Below, piece by piece: positions 9,271 to 18,663 of a stretch of 64,000 nucleotides of DNA. The stretch comes from Allomuricauda sp. CAU 1633 (GTDB taxonomy: Bacteria > Bacteroidota > Bacteroidia > Flavobacteriales > Flavobacteriaceae). Both the position numbers and the translations under genes were made by a program. The number at the start of each line of letters is the position of its first letter. Position 1 is the first letter of the stretch. The stretch covers positions 310,001-374,000 of the forward strand of contig NZ_JAFLNE010000004.1 in assembly GCF_017313225.1 (NCBI RefSeq), written 5' to 3'. The notes under the pieces are model-generated. The model was not told where the DNA came from, ran no database searches, and saw nothing but the letters and a program-made list of their open reading frames with translations.

Positions 9271-11055
9271 GTGGAACTGGTTGGAAATAAGGAGACTACA
9301 ATTGCAGTATTGCCCTTTCAAATTATTGGGGCAGAAAACGCCATGAACCCTATAATAAAGGGGTTTACCGAGGACCTTATAATTAACTTCTCAAAGTTTA
9401 TCGGTTTATCGGTTATTTCCCAATATTCCACATTGGGCATTTCCGATATTTCTGATACTAAATCCATAACAAAATTAGGGGCCGATTACATCATCACAGG
9501 AAGCTTTAGGGCCATTGGTGAAGGGTATAGAATTGGCGTACACCTTATCAGGACCAAGGATAACAGGATTGTTTTTGCTGGAAATCATGACGAAGCAATG
9601 GAAACCATCCTAAATGCACAGGATACCATCACACAGCAAATGGTGAGCGTATTGCAACAGCAGATTGATCATGATCTCCTCTCCTACTCCTACAAAAAAG
9701 AATCTGTTGAACTAGCAGCTTACGAGAACTGGCTTTTGGGTTTCAACGAACTTAAAAAAGGTACTGTTGAAAGCGATTTAACCGCTCGGAAATATTTTGA
9801 ATCTGCACTAAAAATAGACCCTTTGTTTGCAAGAGCGTATACTGGTCTCTCCCTTTCCTATTTCAACGAATGGAGCTGCCAGTTGTGGAACCGTTGGGAT
9901 GTGAGCCAAAAAGGGGCACACGATTATGCCCTGAAAGCCATTGAACTGGATGAAAACGATTATGTCTCACTGGCGGTTTTGGGAAGGACTTTTTTGTATT
10001 TGGGAGATTATGAAAAGTCAGAATATGTCTTGCGGAAATCACTCCGAATGAATCCCAATGACGCTGATAATTTGGTGCTCATTTCCAATTGTTTGGTCTG
10101 GTTGGGCTATTTAGAAGAGGCTGAACAACTCTACATCAAAGCCAGAAACCTAAATCCTTTGCATCCAGAAGCCTATTTGCCCATAGGTATGTTGGTGTAT
10201 TTTGAAAAGGGGGATTACCAAAAGGCCGTTTCGTTGGGAGAAAAAGTGGCCAATCTTTCCATTTGGACCGATTTTACCGCTTTTTTGGCCGCAGCCTATT
10301 TTCATCTATCGGAACATGATAAGATGATGACCAACTGGAAGAAATACATGGAATTGTTCAAAAAGAATATCCATGATGGCAAAGAGGTGACCAAAAAAGA
10401 AGCAGTAGATTGGCAAAAAGAGGTCAACCCTTATCTAGTTGCTACCAACTTAGAACCCTTTTGGGAATTTACCTTGGGAAATACTTCCAAAGAAATCAAT
10501 AAACCTATTGCTCCGACCACTGGGTCAATTACCAAAGGGAATTTCATAAGCAACGGAGAAGTATGGGAACTTGCTTATTTAAATCAATCGGTTACCCTAA
10601 AAGATTCAAAAGGACTTCATGATATTGCCAAACTCTTGGAACAGCCCGAAGAACAAATTCATAGCGCAGTTCTTATGGGCGTAGTTTTGGAAACGGGAGG
10701 AACTTCACTGATTGATGACCAAGCTATGAAAGAATACAAAAATAAGCTTCGGTCGTTAAAAATGGATATTTCCGATGCAGAAGAAATGGGGCTTTATGAA
10801 AGGGCCGATTCACTCAGGGAAGAATATGAAGCTTTGGTGGAACATTTATCGCAGGTTACCGGATTATCAAACAAAATCAGAAAAACAGGCTCCTCGGTTG
10901 AAAAAGCACGTGCCGCAGTAACTTGGCGGATTCGTAGCTCCATCAAGAAAATTGAGAAAGTACATCCCAAATTGGCCAAGCATTTGACCAACTCCATCAA
11001 AACCGGTACTTGTTGTAGCTATGAGCCGGAGACGCCACATGAGTGGACTGTATAA
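9271..11055 (+). CDS. TolB-like/TPR protein with C-terminal domain of transcription-regulator ATPases
   Basis: 594 residues from a GTG start, no signal peptide. Residues 8-125 (TTIAVLPFQIIG...GADYIITGSFRAIG) match the TolB/FlgO-like N-terminal domain found in adenylate-cyclase-type and LuxR/SARP-type regulators. Residues about 150-370 form TPR repeats (ARAYTGLSLSYF, YVSLAVLGRTFLYLGDYEKS, EAYLPIGMLVYFEKGDYQKA). The last about 170 residues (WELAYLNQSVTLKDSKGLHDIAKLL, then a coiled region, then KARAAVTWRIRSSIKKI and TNSIKTGTCCSYEPE) closely resemble the C-terminal module I know from large actinobacterial and proteobacterial regulator ATPases. No cyclase or ATPase domain is present. Probably a cytoplasmic signalling or regulatory scaffold; function is inference. 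Confidence 0.75.
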   Translation: MELVGNKETTIAVLPFQIIGAENAMNPIIKGFTEDLIINFSKFIGLSVISQYSTLGISDISDTKSITKLGADYIITGSFRAIGEGYRIGVHLIRTKDNRIVFAGNHDEAMETILNAQDTITQQMVSVLQQQIDHDLLSYSYKKESVELAAYENWLLGFNELKKGTVESDLTARKYFESALKIDPLFARAYTGLSLSYFNEWSCQLWNRWDVSQKGAHDYALKAIELDENDYVSLAVLGRTFLYLGDYEKSEYVLRKSLRMNPNDADNLVLISNCLVWLGYLEEAEQLYIKARNLNPLHPEAYLPIGMLVYFEKGDYQKAVSLGEKVANLSIWTDFTAFLAAAYFHLSEHDKMMTNWKKYMELFKKNIHDGKEVTKKEAVDWQKEVNPYLVATNLEPFWEFTLGNTSKEINKPIAPTTGSITKGNFISNGEVWELAYLNQSVTLKDSKGLHDIAKLLEQPEEQIHSAVLMGVVLETGGTSLIDDQAMKEYKNKLRSLKMDISDAEEMGLYERADSLREEYEALVEHLSQVTGLSNKIRKTGSSVEKARAAVTWRIRSSIKKIEKVHPKLAKHLTNSIKTGTCCSYEPETPHEWTV

Positions 11056-11135
11056 TCCAACTTACAGCATTTTCCTTACAATGTAAGGTAAAAACTTTTG
11101 CCTATAGGGTGAACAACAATCTAAACAATACAAAA

Positions 11136-11906
11136 ATGCTTGAGATTATTCAAAATTTACCAAACCCTTGGGCCGTGCTAATCGACCCAATTTCTCTTAT
11201 TGTTTTGGGAATGTACGGGGTGTTGATGCTTTGGGAGGCCCTTTTTCCAGCTAGGGAATTGCCAAAAGTAAAGAACTGGAAACTAAGGGGGCTCGCATCC
11301 TTTGGAGTGTTTTTTTATCTGTCTACCTATTTCCCGTTAATATGGGATACCTATTTGGTGGATTACCAAATCTTTGACCTTACCGCACTTGGAGCAGGTT
11401 GGGGAGCCTTTGTAGCCGTGATGATCTATGAGTTCGGACTCTATGTTTGGCACTACGCCATGCATAAAAATGATACGCTATGGAAAATCTTTCATCAAAT
11501 GCACCATAGTGCAGAGCGTATGGACAGCTATGGAGCCTTCTATTTTAGCCCCATGGACATGATCGGATTTACATTGTTGGGAAGCCTTTGCTTGGTGGTC
11601 ATTGCAGGATTTACGCCTGAAGCTGCGACACTCTTTATTTTGATTACCACATTTTTGGCCATTTTTCAGCATGCAAATATTCGGACGCCGAGATGGATAG
11701 GGTATATTGTACAACGCCCTGAAGCGCACACTATACACCACGCCAAGGGAATCCATGCCTATAATTATTCAGACATTTCCCTTTTTGACATCATTTTTGG
11801 AACCTTCAACAACCCAAAGGGTTACGAACACGAAACCGGGTTCTACAATGGTGCCTCAAAACGAGTTTGGGAAATGTTGACCTTTAAAGATGTGTCAGAA
11901 AAATAG
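11136..11906 (+). CDS. Fatty acid hydroxylase/sterol desaturase family membrane protein
   Basis: 256 residues. Histidine clusters of the membrane di-iron family are present: HYAMHK, HQMHHS, and the C-terminal HTIHH, plus FQHANI. Several transmembrane segments surround them (about residues 12-32, 45-62, 85-105, 135-170). Such enzymes hydroxylate or desaturate lipid chains or sterol-like molecules using O2. ATG 11136 is chosen because the reading frame upstream lacks membrane-protein character. The next gene starts 7 bases after the stop, so they are probably co-transcribed. Confidence 0.85.
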   Translation: MLEIIQNLPNPWAVLIDPISLIVLGMYGVLMLWEALFPARELPKVKNWKLRGLASFGVFFYLSTYFPLIWDTYLVDYQIFDLTALGAGWGAFVAVMIYEFGLYVWHYAMHKNDTLWKIFHQMHHSAERMDSYGAFYFSPMDMIGFTLLGSLCLVVIAGFTPEAATLFILITTFLAIFQHANIRTPRWIGYIVQRPEAHTIHHAKGIHAYNYSDISLFDIIFGTFNNPKGYEHETGFYNGASKRVWEMLTFKDVSEK

Positions 11907-11912
11907 TTTTTG

Positions 11913-12839
11913 ATGAAGCTTGAAAAAAGCACAAAAATTTTACTTACTGCATTGCTTGCGTTCAATGTATTATTGACTTCATGCAGTAAGAATGATGACA
12001 GTGTTGGTCCTTCTCCCATCCCAGAACCTGGTAATGAAGTGGTATATCTACCGGTTGTGGTCCATGTGATTCACAACGGCGAGACCCTTGGGGAAGGTCC
12101 AAATCTTTCCAACGAACGTATTGAAAGGCAAATAGAAATCCTCAATGAAGATTATAGAAGAAAATTGGGAACCAAGGGATTTAATGATCATCCCGATGGC
12201 GGGGATGCCCAAATTGAATTCGTGTTGGCAAAAAAGACGCCAGGCGGAGAGCAAACCAATGGGATAAATCGAATAGATGCCTCTCAAATAAATGTCCCGG
12301 ACTTAGGTTACAATCAAAACCATTATGCACAATATGCCTATTGGGATACCAGTGCGTACATCAATATCTGGACTACCCCATTGCCAGAATCAGCCGTTTG
12401 TTTGAGTCTCGGCAGTGCTACTGGACCAGAAACCGATTTGCCGGGCACGGAGTTTTTAACCATTCCGGGGCCCAATGATGCAGATGGAATTATGGTCAAC
12501 TGGATACATTTTGGAGAATCGGATATAGATTGCCATGCACGTTTTGGTCGCACCCTTACCCATGAAATGGGGCACTTTTTAGGGTTGTTGCATACGTGGG
12601 GTTCTGGGGAATGTGATACCAATGATTTTTGTGATGATACCCCAGCGGTGGATGAACATGTGTTTGGAAGTGTTCCGTATTTGGGATGCGCTGGAGAGGA
12701 AATCATGATCGGAAATTATATGAACTATTCCCATGATGCGGTAATGAACATCTTTACCAAAGACCAAATTCATCGGATGCACTATGTCCTTAAAAATCAT
12801 CCCGGCAGAAATGCATTGCTTACTAGCCCAGCCCTTTAA
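11913..12839 (+). CDS. M43-family (cytophagalysin-like) metalloprotease lipoprotein
   Basis: 308 residues. The leader ends in LLTSC, a lipobox. The zinc site is HEMGHFLGLLH (HExxHxxGxxH), followed by a downstream Met-turn (NYMNYSHDAVMN) and paired Cys (CDTNDFCDD, GCAGEE), the pattern of the M43/pappalysin metzincins. Likely displayed on the cell surface to degrade protein outside the cell. An in-frame TTG lies one codon upstream; ATG at 11913 is taken. Confidence 0.88.
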   Translation: MKLEKSTKILLTALLAFNVLLTSCSKNDDSVGPSPIPEPGNEVVYLPVVVHVIHNGETLGEGPNLSNERIERQIEILNEDYRRKLGTKGFNDHPDGGDAQIEFVLAKKTPGGEQTNGINRIDASQINVPDLGYNQNHYAQYAYWDTSAYINIWTTPLPESAVCLSLGSATGPETDLPGTEFLTIPGPNDADGIMVNWIHFGESDIDCHARFGRTLTHEMGHFLGLLHTWGSGECDTNDFCDDTPAVDEHVFGSVPYLGCAGEEIMIGNYMNYSHDAVMNIFTKDQIHRMHYVLKNHPGRNALLTSPAL

Positions 12840-12856
12840 TCATAACAAAAAATAAC

Positions 12857-13309
12857 ATGACTTGTATCAATCCAAATCTGTGGTATGGTAAGAATCATAC
12901 CCACCATTCTCAATTTAGTGATTCAGAATTTGTGGAATCGTTTGAAAAGGGAAGCTTAAACCCTAAATTGTTCAACCATGAAGCCCATCTAAGGTTGGCA
13001 TGGATTTACATCCGTGACTTTGGGGAACAAAAGGCTGTGGAAAAGACCTGTGCAGGCATCAAACATTTTGATGTAATCTATGGTAATGGGGATAAATTTC
13101 ATACCACAATAACAGTGGCAGCCGTAAAAGTGGTGCACCATTTTGTGAAAAAATCGAAATCAAAGACCTTTTCTTGTTTTATGGAGGAGTTTCCCCGCCT
13201 AAAAATAGCTTTCAAAGAACTATTAGATCAGCATTATGGATTCAATATTTTTTCCAGCGATGAAGCCAAGACCAATTACATAGCGCCAGATAAACTGCCT
13301 TTTGATTAG
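12857..13309 (+). CDS. Conserved uncharacterised cytoplasmic protein
   Basis: 150 residues, no signal or membrane segment. Visible features are an FNHEAHLRLAWIY motif and a FHTTITVAAVKVVHHF helix, both rich in His, with a Glu-x-x-His pair that could bind metal. I do not recognise a family with a known activity. It follows the metalloprotease gene by 17 bases on the same strand and may belong to its transcript. Confidence 0.7.
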   Translation: MTCINPNLWYGKNHTHHSQFSDSEFVESFEKGSLNPKLFNHEAHLRLAWIYIRDFGEQKAVEKTCAGIKHFDVIYGNGDKFHTTITVAAVKVVHHFVKKSKSKTFSCFMEEFPRLKIAFKELLDQHYGFNIFSSDEAKTNYIAPDKLPFD

Positions 13310-13347
13310 AATCATGTATTTGCCTTGGGATTTAGTTTCTTTGTAGT

Positions 13348-14355
13348 ATGCAAAATCCCAAGGTAAGTATTTGTATTCCCTTTAAGGATACCGCACATTT
13401 TCTTCCCGAATGTCTGGACTCCATTCTAAATCAAACGCACCAAAATTGGGAAGTACTTGCCGTAAATGACCACTCCAATGATGCCAGTCTTGAAGTTCTA
13501 AAATCTTATGCAGAAAAAGATGTTAGGTTAAAAGTCTTCAACAATGAAGGAGAAGGAATCATTCCAGCGTTACGGACAGCATATAACCAAAGTAGTGGAG
13601 AATTTGTCACCCGAATGGACTCGGATGACATCATGAAGCCAAATAGATTGGAAGTGATGGTCAATTCATTGGTGAAATCCGGAAGTGGACATGTGGCTGT
13701 GGGGCAAGTTCGGTATTTTTCAGACCGAGGTATCAGCAACGGATACGAACGCTACGAAACCTGGTTAAACCAGTTGACGGCAAATGGGACAAATTATAGT
13801 GAAATCTATAAGGAATGTGTCATCCCCTCCCCTTGCTGGATGGCTTTTCGGGAAGATTTTGAAGCTTGCAGTGGCTTCCAATCTGATAGATATCCAGAGG
13901 ATTATGACCTCACCTTTCGGTTTTATGAAAAAAGATTAAAAATCATTCGCTGTAATGAAGTGTTACATTTATGGCGCGATTATGATACCAGAACCTCACG
14001 CACCCATGAACATTACGCCCAGAATTATTTTTTAGACATTAAGCTCCATTATTTTTTGAAGTTGGATTTTAATTTCAATCGACCTTTGGCCGTTTGGGGA
14101 GCTGGTTTCAAAGGCAAAACCATTGCCAAAAAACTTAAAAAACAGAAAATCGATTTCACTTGGTTGTGTGACAATCCCAATAAAATTGGAAAGAAAATTT
14201 ACGGCAAGCAACTCTTGCATTTTGAATCATTGAAGGGTTTAAACAATCCACAAAGCATTATCACCGTGGCCAATGAAGAGGCCCAAAATGAAATTAGAGC
14301 CTTCCTTAAGGGATTAGAGCAACAACCCATGCACGATTATTTCTTTTTTTGCTGA
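13348..14355 (+). CDS. Family 2 glycosyltransferase with C-terminal Rossmann-like domain
   Basis: 335 residues. The N-terminal half is a GT-A fold: VSICIPFKDT, then the metal/nucleotide-sugar motif RMDSDDIMKPNRLE and the acceptor motif PEDYDLTFRF. The last about 100 residues (PLAVWGAGFKGKTIAKKL, FTWLCDNPNKIGKKIYG) look like a separate nucleotide-binding domain of the kind found in sugar-modifying enzymes. It would add a sugar to a surface glycan. No membrane segment is seen. Confidence 0.85.
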   Translation: MQNPKVSICIPFKDTAHFLPECLDSILNQTHQNWEVLAVNDHSNDASLEVLKSYAEKDVRLKVFNNEGEGIIPALRTAYNQSSGEFVTRMDSDDIMKPNRLEVMVNSLVKSGSGHVAVGQVRYFSDRGISNGYERYETWLNQLTANGTNYSEIYKECVIPSPCWMAFREDFEACSGFQSDRYPEDYDLTFRFYEKRLKIIRCNEVLHLWRDYDTRTSRTHEHYAQNYFLDIKLHYFLKLDFNFNRPLAVWGAGFKGKTIAKKLKKQKIDFTWLCDNPNKIGKKIYGKQLLHFESLKGLNNPQSIITVANEEAQNEIRAFLKGLEQQPMHDYFFFC

Positions 14356-14468
14356 GAATCCTCCCCTTCACCCTTTTCCCCTTGACCCCTAAACCAAACC
14401 ATTAACCACATATCACATTTACCACTCCCTTAACAATGAAATTTATATCCCTGCACTATTTTAATCCC

Positions 14469-14476
14469 TATATTTG
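14469..14476 (+). promoter_or_regulatory. Bacteroidota -7 element for the BatA-like gene
   Basis: TATATTTG matches TAnnTTTG. A start of transcription near 14483 leaves almost no leader for the ATG at 14485 and about 10 bases for the ATG at 14494, which decides the start in favour of 14494. Confidence 0.45.
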
Positions 14477-14493
14477 TTCAATCAATGTTGGGA

Positions 14494-16416
14494 ATGCAGT
14501 TTAAACATCCGGAAATTCTTTGGGCCCTCGCACTACTTGTCATTCCTGTCCTCATTCATCTTTTTCAATTACGTCGATATAAAAAGACTCCCTTTACCAA
14601 TGTGGCCATGCTGCAAAAGGTGGTTTCCGAATCCCGAAAGAGCAACAGTTTAAAAAAATGGTTACTGCTGTTGACTCGATTACTATTGATGGCGGCCCTA
14701 ATCATTGCCTTTGCCCAGCCTTTTTCATCTACTGAAACTGCTCTCAAGGAGAAAGAGATTGTGGTTTATTTGGATAATTCATTCAGTATGCAGGTTAAGA
14801 CCAATGGATTATCGCTATTGGAAAAGGCAGTTCAGGACCTTATTAAAAATATAGATGGTGAAACCGTTTTTAGCTTGTTCACCAATGAAAGCACATACGA
14901 TAATGTCAACATAAAGGACATTCAAAATATACTTTTATCGCTCCCCTACTCCCATAAACAGTTACATCTTGATGAAGTTAAACTGAAAGCGGCTACCTTA
15001 TTTTCAAAATCGAATAGTAGTGTTAAAAACCTGATTCTCGTTTCTGATTTCCAACAACGAATTGCCTCCAACAATACCACTCCAGATTCAGTAATGACCA
15101 CTTATCTGGTTCCCATTCAACCCAGAGAAGCCCAAAATATTGCCATTGATTCCATTTACCTTGCTGATGAATTATCGGAACAGCCCAAACTAACTGCTTT
15201 ACTTTCTGGAGGTTCAGAAGAGCAAAATCTACCCATTTCTCTGTTCAATAATGATACGCTCATCGCGAAATCAGCGGCTAAATTCGATTCCAATGGCGCA
15301 GCGGAAGTGGTCTTTTCCATTCCGGGTAATACAAAAATCAACGGAAGGCTCAGCATTACCGAAAATGGATTGAGCTATGACAATCGGTTCTATTTCAACA
15401 TCAACGAACGGGAAAAAATAAAAGTGTTGGCCATCAGTGCTTCGGAAAATAATTATTTGGAGCGGTTATACCCGGATACGGAATTTGACTTCCAGAAGGT
15501 CCCATTGAATCAATTGAATTACAGCGATTTGGATGAACAGAATGTGGTGGTTTTGGACAATCTACAATCCATTCCCAGCAGTCTACAAAACGTCCTCAGA
15601 ACTTTTAAGGATAATGGCGGAACCCTTATCGTTGTTCCTTCGAACGAGAGCGATGTAACCTCCTATAATTCATTTTTATCTTCTTTTTCAGGCCAGCAAC
15701 TGGGCGAAAAGGTGGCCAATAACACCAAAGTGACCTCGATTTCCTTTAATCATCCATTGTACAAAAATGTATTTGAAAAGGAAGTGACCAATTTTCAATA
15801 CCCTACGGTAAAAGAATATTATAAGGTGCAATCGCGAATGTCCAAAATACTGGCTCTGGAGGGTAATGATGTCTTTTTATTGGGAAATGATGGGTTTTAC
15901 ATGTTTACCGCCTCACTGGAAACCGATAACTCCAACTTTAAAAATTCACCTTTAATTGTGCCCACATTTTATAATATGGCCACCACCAGTCTTCAGATGC
16001 CGGAGATATACCATATCCTTGGAGAAATCAGCACAGTGGATATCTCTACCAACTTGGGTAGTGATGATATTTTAAACGTATCCAAAACGGATTATGATTT
16101 TATTCCCTTGCAACAGACCTTTCCCAACCGGGTTCGGTTGACTTTTGACCAAAACCCGACATCAGATGGCATCTATTCCATCAACCAAGAGGGACAACTG
16201 CTACAAAATATCAGTTTTAACCATCCAAGGACCGAGAGCAAACTCAATTATTTGGAGGTTGAAAGTATACCAAACACCAATACACAAGATTCCATTGCTT
16301 CCCTTTTTGAATACTTGGAAGCGGAAAGCAATATTACCGCTTATTGGAAATGGTTTGTTATTTTAGCGTTGCTTTTGGTGTTGACCGAGGTACTCATCCA
16401 AAAATTCATTACATGA
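14494..16416 (+). CDS. BatA-domain membrane protein
   Basis: 640 residues. It begins with the BatA N-terminal signature (MQFKHPEILWAL, HLFQLRRYKKTPFTNV), with two transmembrane helices (about 5-23 and 53-73). A von Willebrand-like domain follows, with the MIDAS-type motif DNSFS near residue 90, then a long periplasmic or cytoplasmic domain and a last helix (about 617-635). Family members are tied to aerotolerance and stress in Bacteroidota; the exact role is unclear. Its stop overlaps the start of the next gene (ATGA), so the two are translationally coupled. An ATG three codons upstream is possible but lies too near the promoter. Confidence 0.85.
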   Translation: MQFKHPEILWALALLVIPVLIHLFQLRRYKKTPFTNVAMLQKVVSESRKSNSLKKWLLLLTRLLLMAALIIAFAQPFSSTETALKEKEIVVYLDNSFSMQVKTNGLSLLEKAVQDLIKNIDGETVFSLFTNESTYDNVNIKDIQNILLSLPYSHKQLHLDEVKLKAATLFSKSNSSVKNLILVSDFQQRIASNNTTPDSVMTTYLVPIQPREAQNIAIDSIYLADELSEQPKLTALLSGGSEEQNLPISLFNNDTLIAKSAAKFDSNGAAEVVFSIPGNTKINGRLSITENGLSYDNRFYFNINEREKIKVLAISASENNYLERLYPDTEFDFQKVPLNQLNYSDLDEQNVVVLDNLQSIPSSLQNVLRTFKDNGGTLIVVPSNESDVTSYNSFLSSFSGQQLGEKVANNTKVTSISFNHPLYKNVFEKEVTNFQYPTVKEYYKVQSRMSKILALEGNDVFLLGNDGFYMFTASLETDNSNFKNSPLIVPTFYNMATTSLQMPEIYHILGEISTVDISTNLGSDDILNVSKTDYDFIPLQQTFPNRVRLTFDQNPTSDGIYSINQEGQLLQNISFNHPRTESKLNYLEVESIPNTNTQDSIASLFEYLEAESNITAYWKWFVILALLLVLTEVLIQKFIT

Positions 16417-17666
16417 ACATTCTGCTGAAGCCTGCAAAAATCGTGTGCCCAGAAAATAAGGAGCTACACTTGAAAAAGCGGGACATCCTTATTAAAAAAG
16501 GAAGTATTGAAAAGATTGCCACTTCTATTGAGACACCTTCCAGCACCAAATTGGTAGACCTTAAAAACCTACATGTTTCTATAGGTTGGTTTGATAGTGG
16601 TGTGAGTTTTGGAGAGCCAGGTCATGAAGAACGGGAAACCATTGCCAACGGACTTCATGTGGCCAGTAAAAGTGGATTTACAGACATTGTGCTGTATCCC
16701 AACACCTATCCTGTGCCCGATACCAGTTCTGATGTGGTGTTTTTGAAAGAACGCAGTCTTGGTAAACCGACCCATCTGTACCCATTGGGAACACTGACAA
16801 AAAATGCAGAAGGTGTTGATTTGGCCGAATTGTTCGATATGAAAAATGCTGGTGCTGTGGGCTATTATGATTTTAAACAACAGATTGCCAATCCCAATCT
16901 TTTAAAATTGGCCTTGCTCTACGCCCAAAATTTTGATGGACTTGTCTTTTCCCATCCACAGGATACCCATATTAAAGGAAAAGGCATTGTTCATGAAGGA
17001 GTAGTTTCCACCCGATTGGGCCTTAAAGGAATCCCAGCCTTGGCCGAAGAGCTACAAATTGTCCGGGACCTATTTATCTTGGAATACACGGGAGGAAAAT
17101 TGCACATTCCTACCATTTCAACGGCGGAATCCGTAAAATTGATTGCTAATGCCAAGAAAAAGGGATTGGATGTGAGCTGCAGTGTGGCCATCCATAATTT
17201 AATGTTTACCGATGAGTCTTTGGAGGATTTTGATACCAATTTCAAGGTATCCCCTCCTTTGCGAACCAAGCAAGATATCAAGGCTTTGATTAAAGGATTA
17301 AAAGACGGCACTATCGATTTTGTGACCAGTGATCATATTCCCATTGATGTTGAAGGAAAACGGGTGGAGTTTGACAATGCCACCGACGGCACCCTTGGTC
17401 TGGAAACCGCCTTTGGCAGCCTGAACCAAATCTTTGGTATGGAGGAAACGGTATCGCTATTGACCAAAGGTCGGGAACGTTTTGGTCTGGAAACTCCCAT
17501 TTTAAAAGAAGGTGAAAAGGCATGTTTGACCCTGTTCAACCCAGATGGGGAAAGCATCTTTGGTCTTGAAGATATTCTGTCCACCTCAAAAAACAGCATG
17601 TTTTTGGGAACGCAGCTTAAAGGCAAGGTGTATGGTGTAATCAATAACGAAAAAACTTCAATCTAA
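16413..17666 (+). CDS. Dihydroorotase-like protein lacking the HxH motif
   Basis: 417 residues with the amidohydrolase fold and overall sequence of class I dihydroorotases (GEPGHEERETIANG near residue 70, VTSDHIPID near residue 307, NATDGTLGLETAFG near 325). The usual metal-binding HxH after strand 1 is replaced by DSGVSF, so two metal ligands are gone, although later His and Asp positions (SHPQD, LHIPTIST, TSDH) remain. Such proteins in other bacteria act as structural partners of aspartate transcarbamoylase. Automatic pipelines would call it pyrC; I expect little or no dihydroorotase activity. Overlaps the preceding BatA gene by 4 bases. Confidence 0.8.
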   Translation: MNILLKPAKIVCPENKELHLKKRDILIKKGSIEKIATSIETPSSTKLVDLKNLHVSIGWFDSGVSFGEPGHEERETIANGLHVASKSGFTDIVLYPNTYPVPDTSSDVVFLKERSLGKPTHLYPLGTLTKNAEGVDLAELFDMKNAGAVGYYDFKQQIANPNLLKLALLYAQNFDGLVFSHPQDTHIKGKGIVHEGVVSTRLGLKGIPALAEELQIVRDLFILEYTGGKLHIPTISTAESVKLIANAKKKGLDVSCSVAIHNLMFTDESLEDFDTNFKVSPPLRTKQDIKALIKGLKDGTIDFVTSDHIPIDVEGKRVEFDNATDGTLGLETAFGSLNQIFGMEETVSLLTKGRERFGLETPILKEGEKACLTLFNPDGESIFGLEDILSTSKNSMFLGTQLKGKVYGVINNEKTSI

Positions 17667-17670
17667 TATT

Positions 17671-17994
17671 TTGAGCCAATCCAATCCCGGAAGAACCACA
17701 GCTATTGTAGCCTACATCACCATAGTGGGCTGTTTGATTGCCATCACCATGAACATGGAACCCAAAAATGCCTTTGCCCGTTTTCATATTCGTCAGGCTT
17801 TTGGAATCCATTTGGTGTTTCATGCTTTGGCGATTGCATTGACTTTTATGGGCATAGTGTATCTATCCATCCCGCTGTATCTTTTTTATTTGGTACTTTG
17901 GGGCTACGGATTTTTACAAGCACTGAATGAAAAGACCCAACCCTTGCCTGTTTTGGGTTCTTATTTTCAAAAATGGTTTACTTTTATTTCCTAA
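17671..17994 (+). CDS. Small membrane protein, DUF4870/Tic20-like
   Basis: 107 residues from a TTG start four bases after the previous stop. Three or four hydrophobic helices (about 9-27, 45-66, 67-88) with a FARFHIRQAFGIH motif between the first and second, as in DUF4870-like membrane proteins. Function unknown. Position suggests the same transcript as the dihydroorotase-like gene. Confidence 0.7.
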   Translation: MSQSNPGRTTAIVAYITIVGCLIAITMNMEPKNAFARFHIRQAFGIHLVFHALAIALTFMGIVYLSIPLYLFYLVLWGYGFLQALNEKTQPLPVLGSYFQKWFTFIS

Positions 17995-18003
17995 AATTTT
18001 AAA

Positions 18004-18663
18004 ATGTCCCCAACCTCGTTGTCTTTAGAATACCTACTGCGCCCGTCATCATTGAAATCAGGTAAAAAACCCGGACTATTCATGTTCCATGGTTACGGAA
18101 GTAATGAGGAGGACCTTTTTTCATTTGCTTCTGAACTTCCAGAGGAGTTAGAGGTGATTTCCGTAAGAGCCCCGTATGATTTGGACCCGTTTGGACATGC
18201 ATGGTATGCCATAAATTTTGATGCGGAATATGGGAAATGGAGCGATGATGAGCAAGCCAAAGAGTCTCGGGATAAAATTGTGGCATTTATGGATGAGGCC
18301 ATTGCTGCTTATGATTTGGATGAAGAAAACATCACACTGTTAGGATTCAGTCAAGGAACTATATTGAGCTATGCCGTAGCACTTTCATTTCCTGAAAAAG
18401 TGAAGAATTTGGTAGCGTTGAGCGGTTACATCAATGAAGGTATATTAGCAGAAAACTATACCCAAAAAGACCATGGTAAGCTTCATATTTATGCTTCACA
18501 TGGGCAGGTAGACCAAGTGATTCCTGTGGAATGGGCGCAAAAAACCCCTGATTTCCTAAAAAAATTGAACATTGATTTCACTTACGAGGAATTCCCCATT
18601 GGACATGGTGTTTCTCAACAAAATTTTTACTCCTTCCGAAAGTGGTTGGTGAATCATATTTGA
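18004..18663 (+). CDS. Alpha/beta hydrolase, phospholipase/carboxylesterase family
   Basis: 219 residues, cytoplasmic. The esterase motifs are FMFHGYGSNEEDL (oxyanion loop), LGFSQGT with nucleophile Ser near residue 117, HGQVDQVIPV with the acid Asp, and GHGVS with the His. The size and order match the PF02230-type carboxylesterases that cleave small acyl esters or lysophospholipids. It starts 9 bases after the membrane protein and ends the run of genes begun at 13.3 kb. Confidence 0.85.
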   Translation: MSPTSLSLEYLLRPSSLKSGKKPGLFMFHGYGSNEEDLFSFASELPEELEVISVRAPYDLDPFGHAWYAINFDAEYGKWSDDEQAKESRDKIVAFMDEAIAAYDLDEENITLLGFSQGTILSYAVALSFPEKVKNLVALSGYINEGILAENYTQKDHGKLHIYASHGQVDQVIPVEWAQKTPDFLKKLNIDFTYEEFPIGHGVSQQNFYSFRKWLVNHI

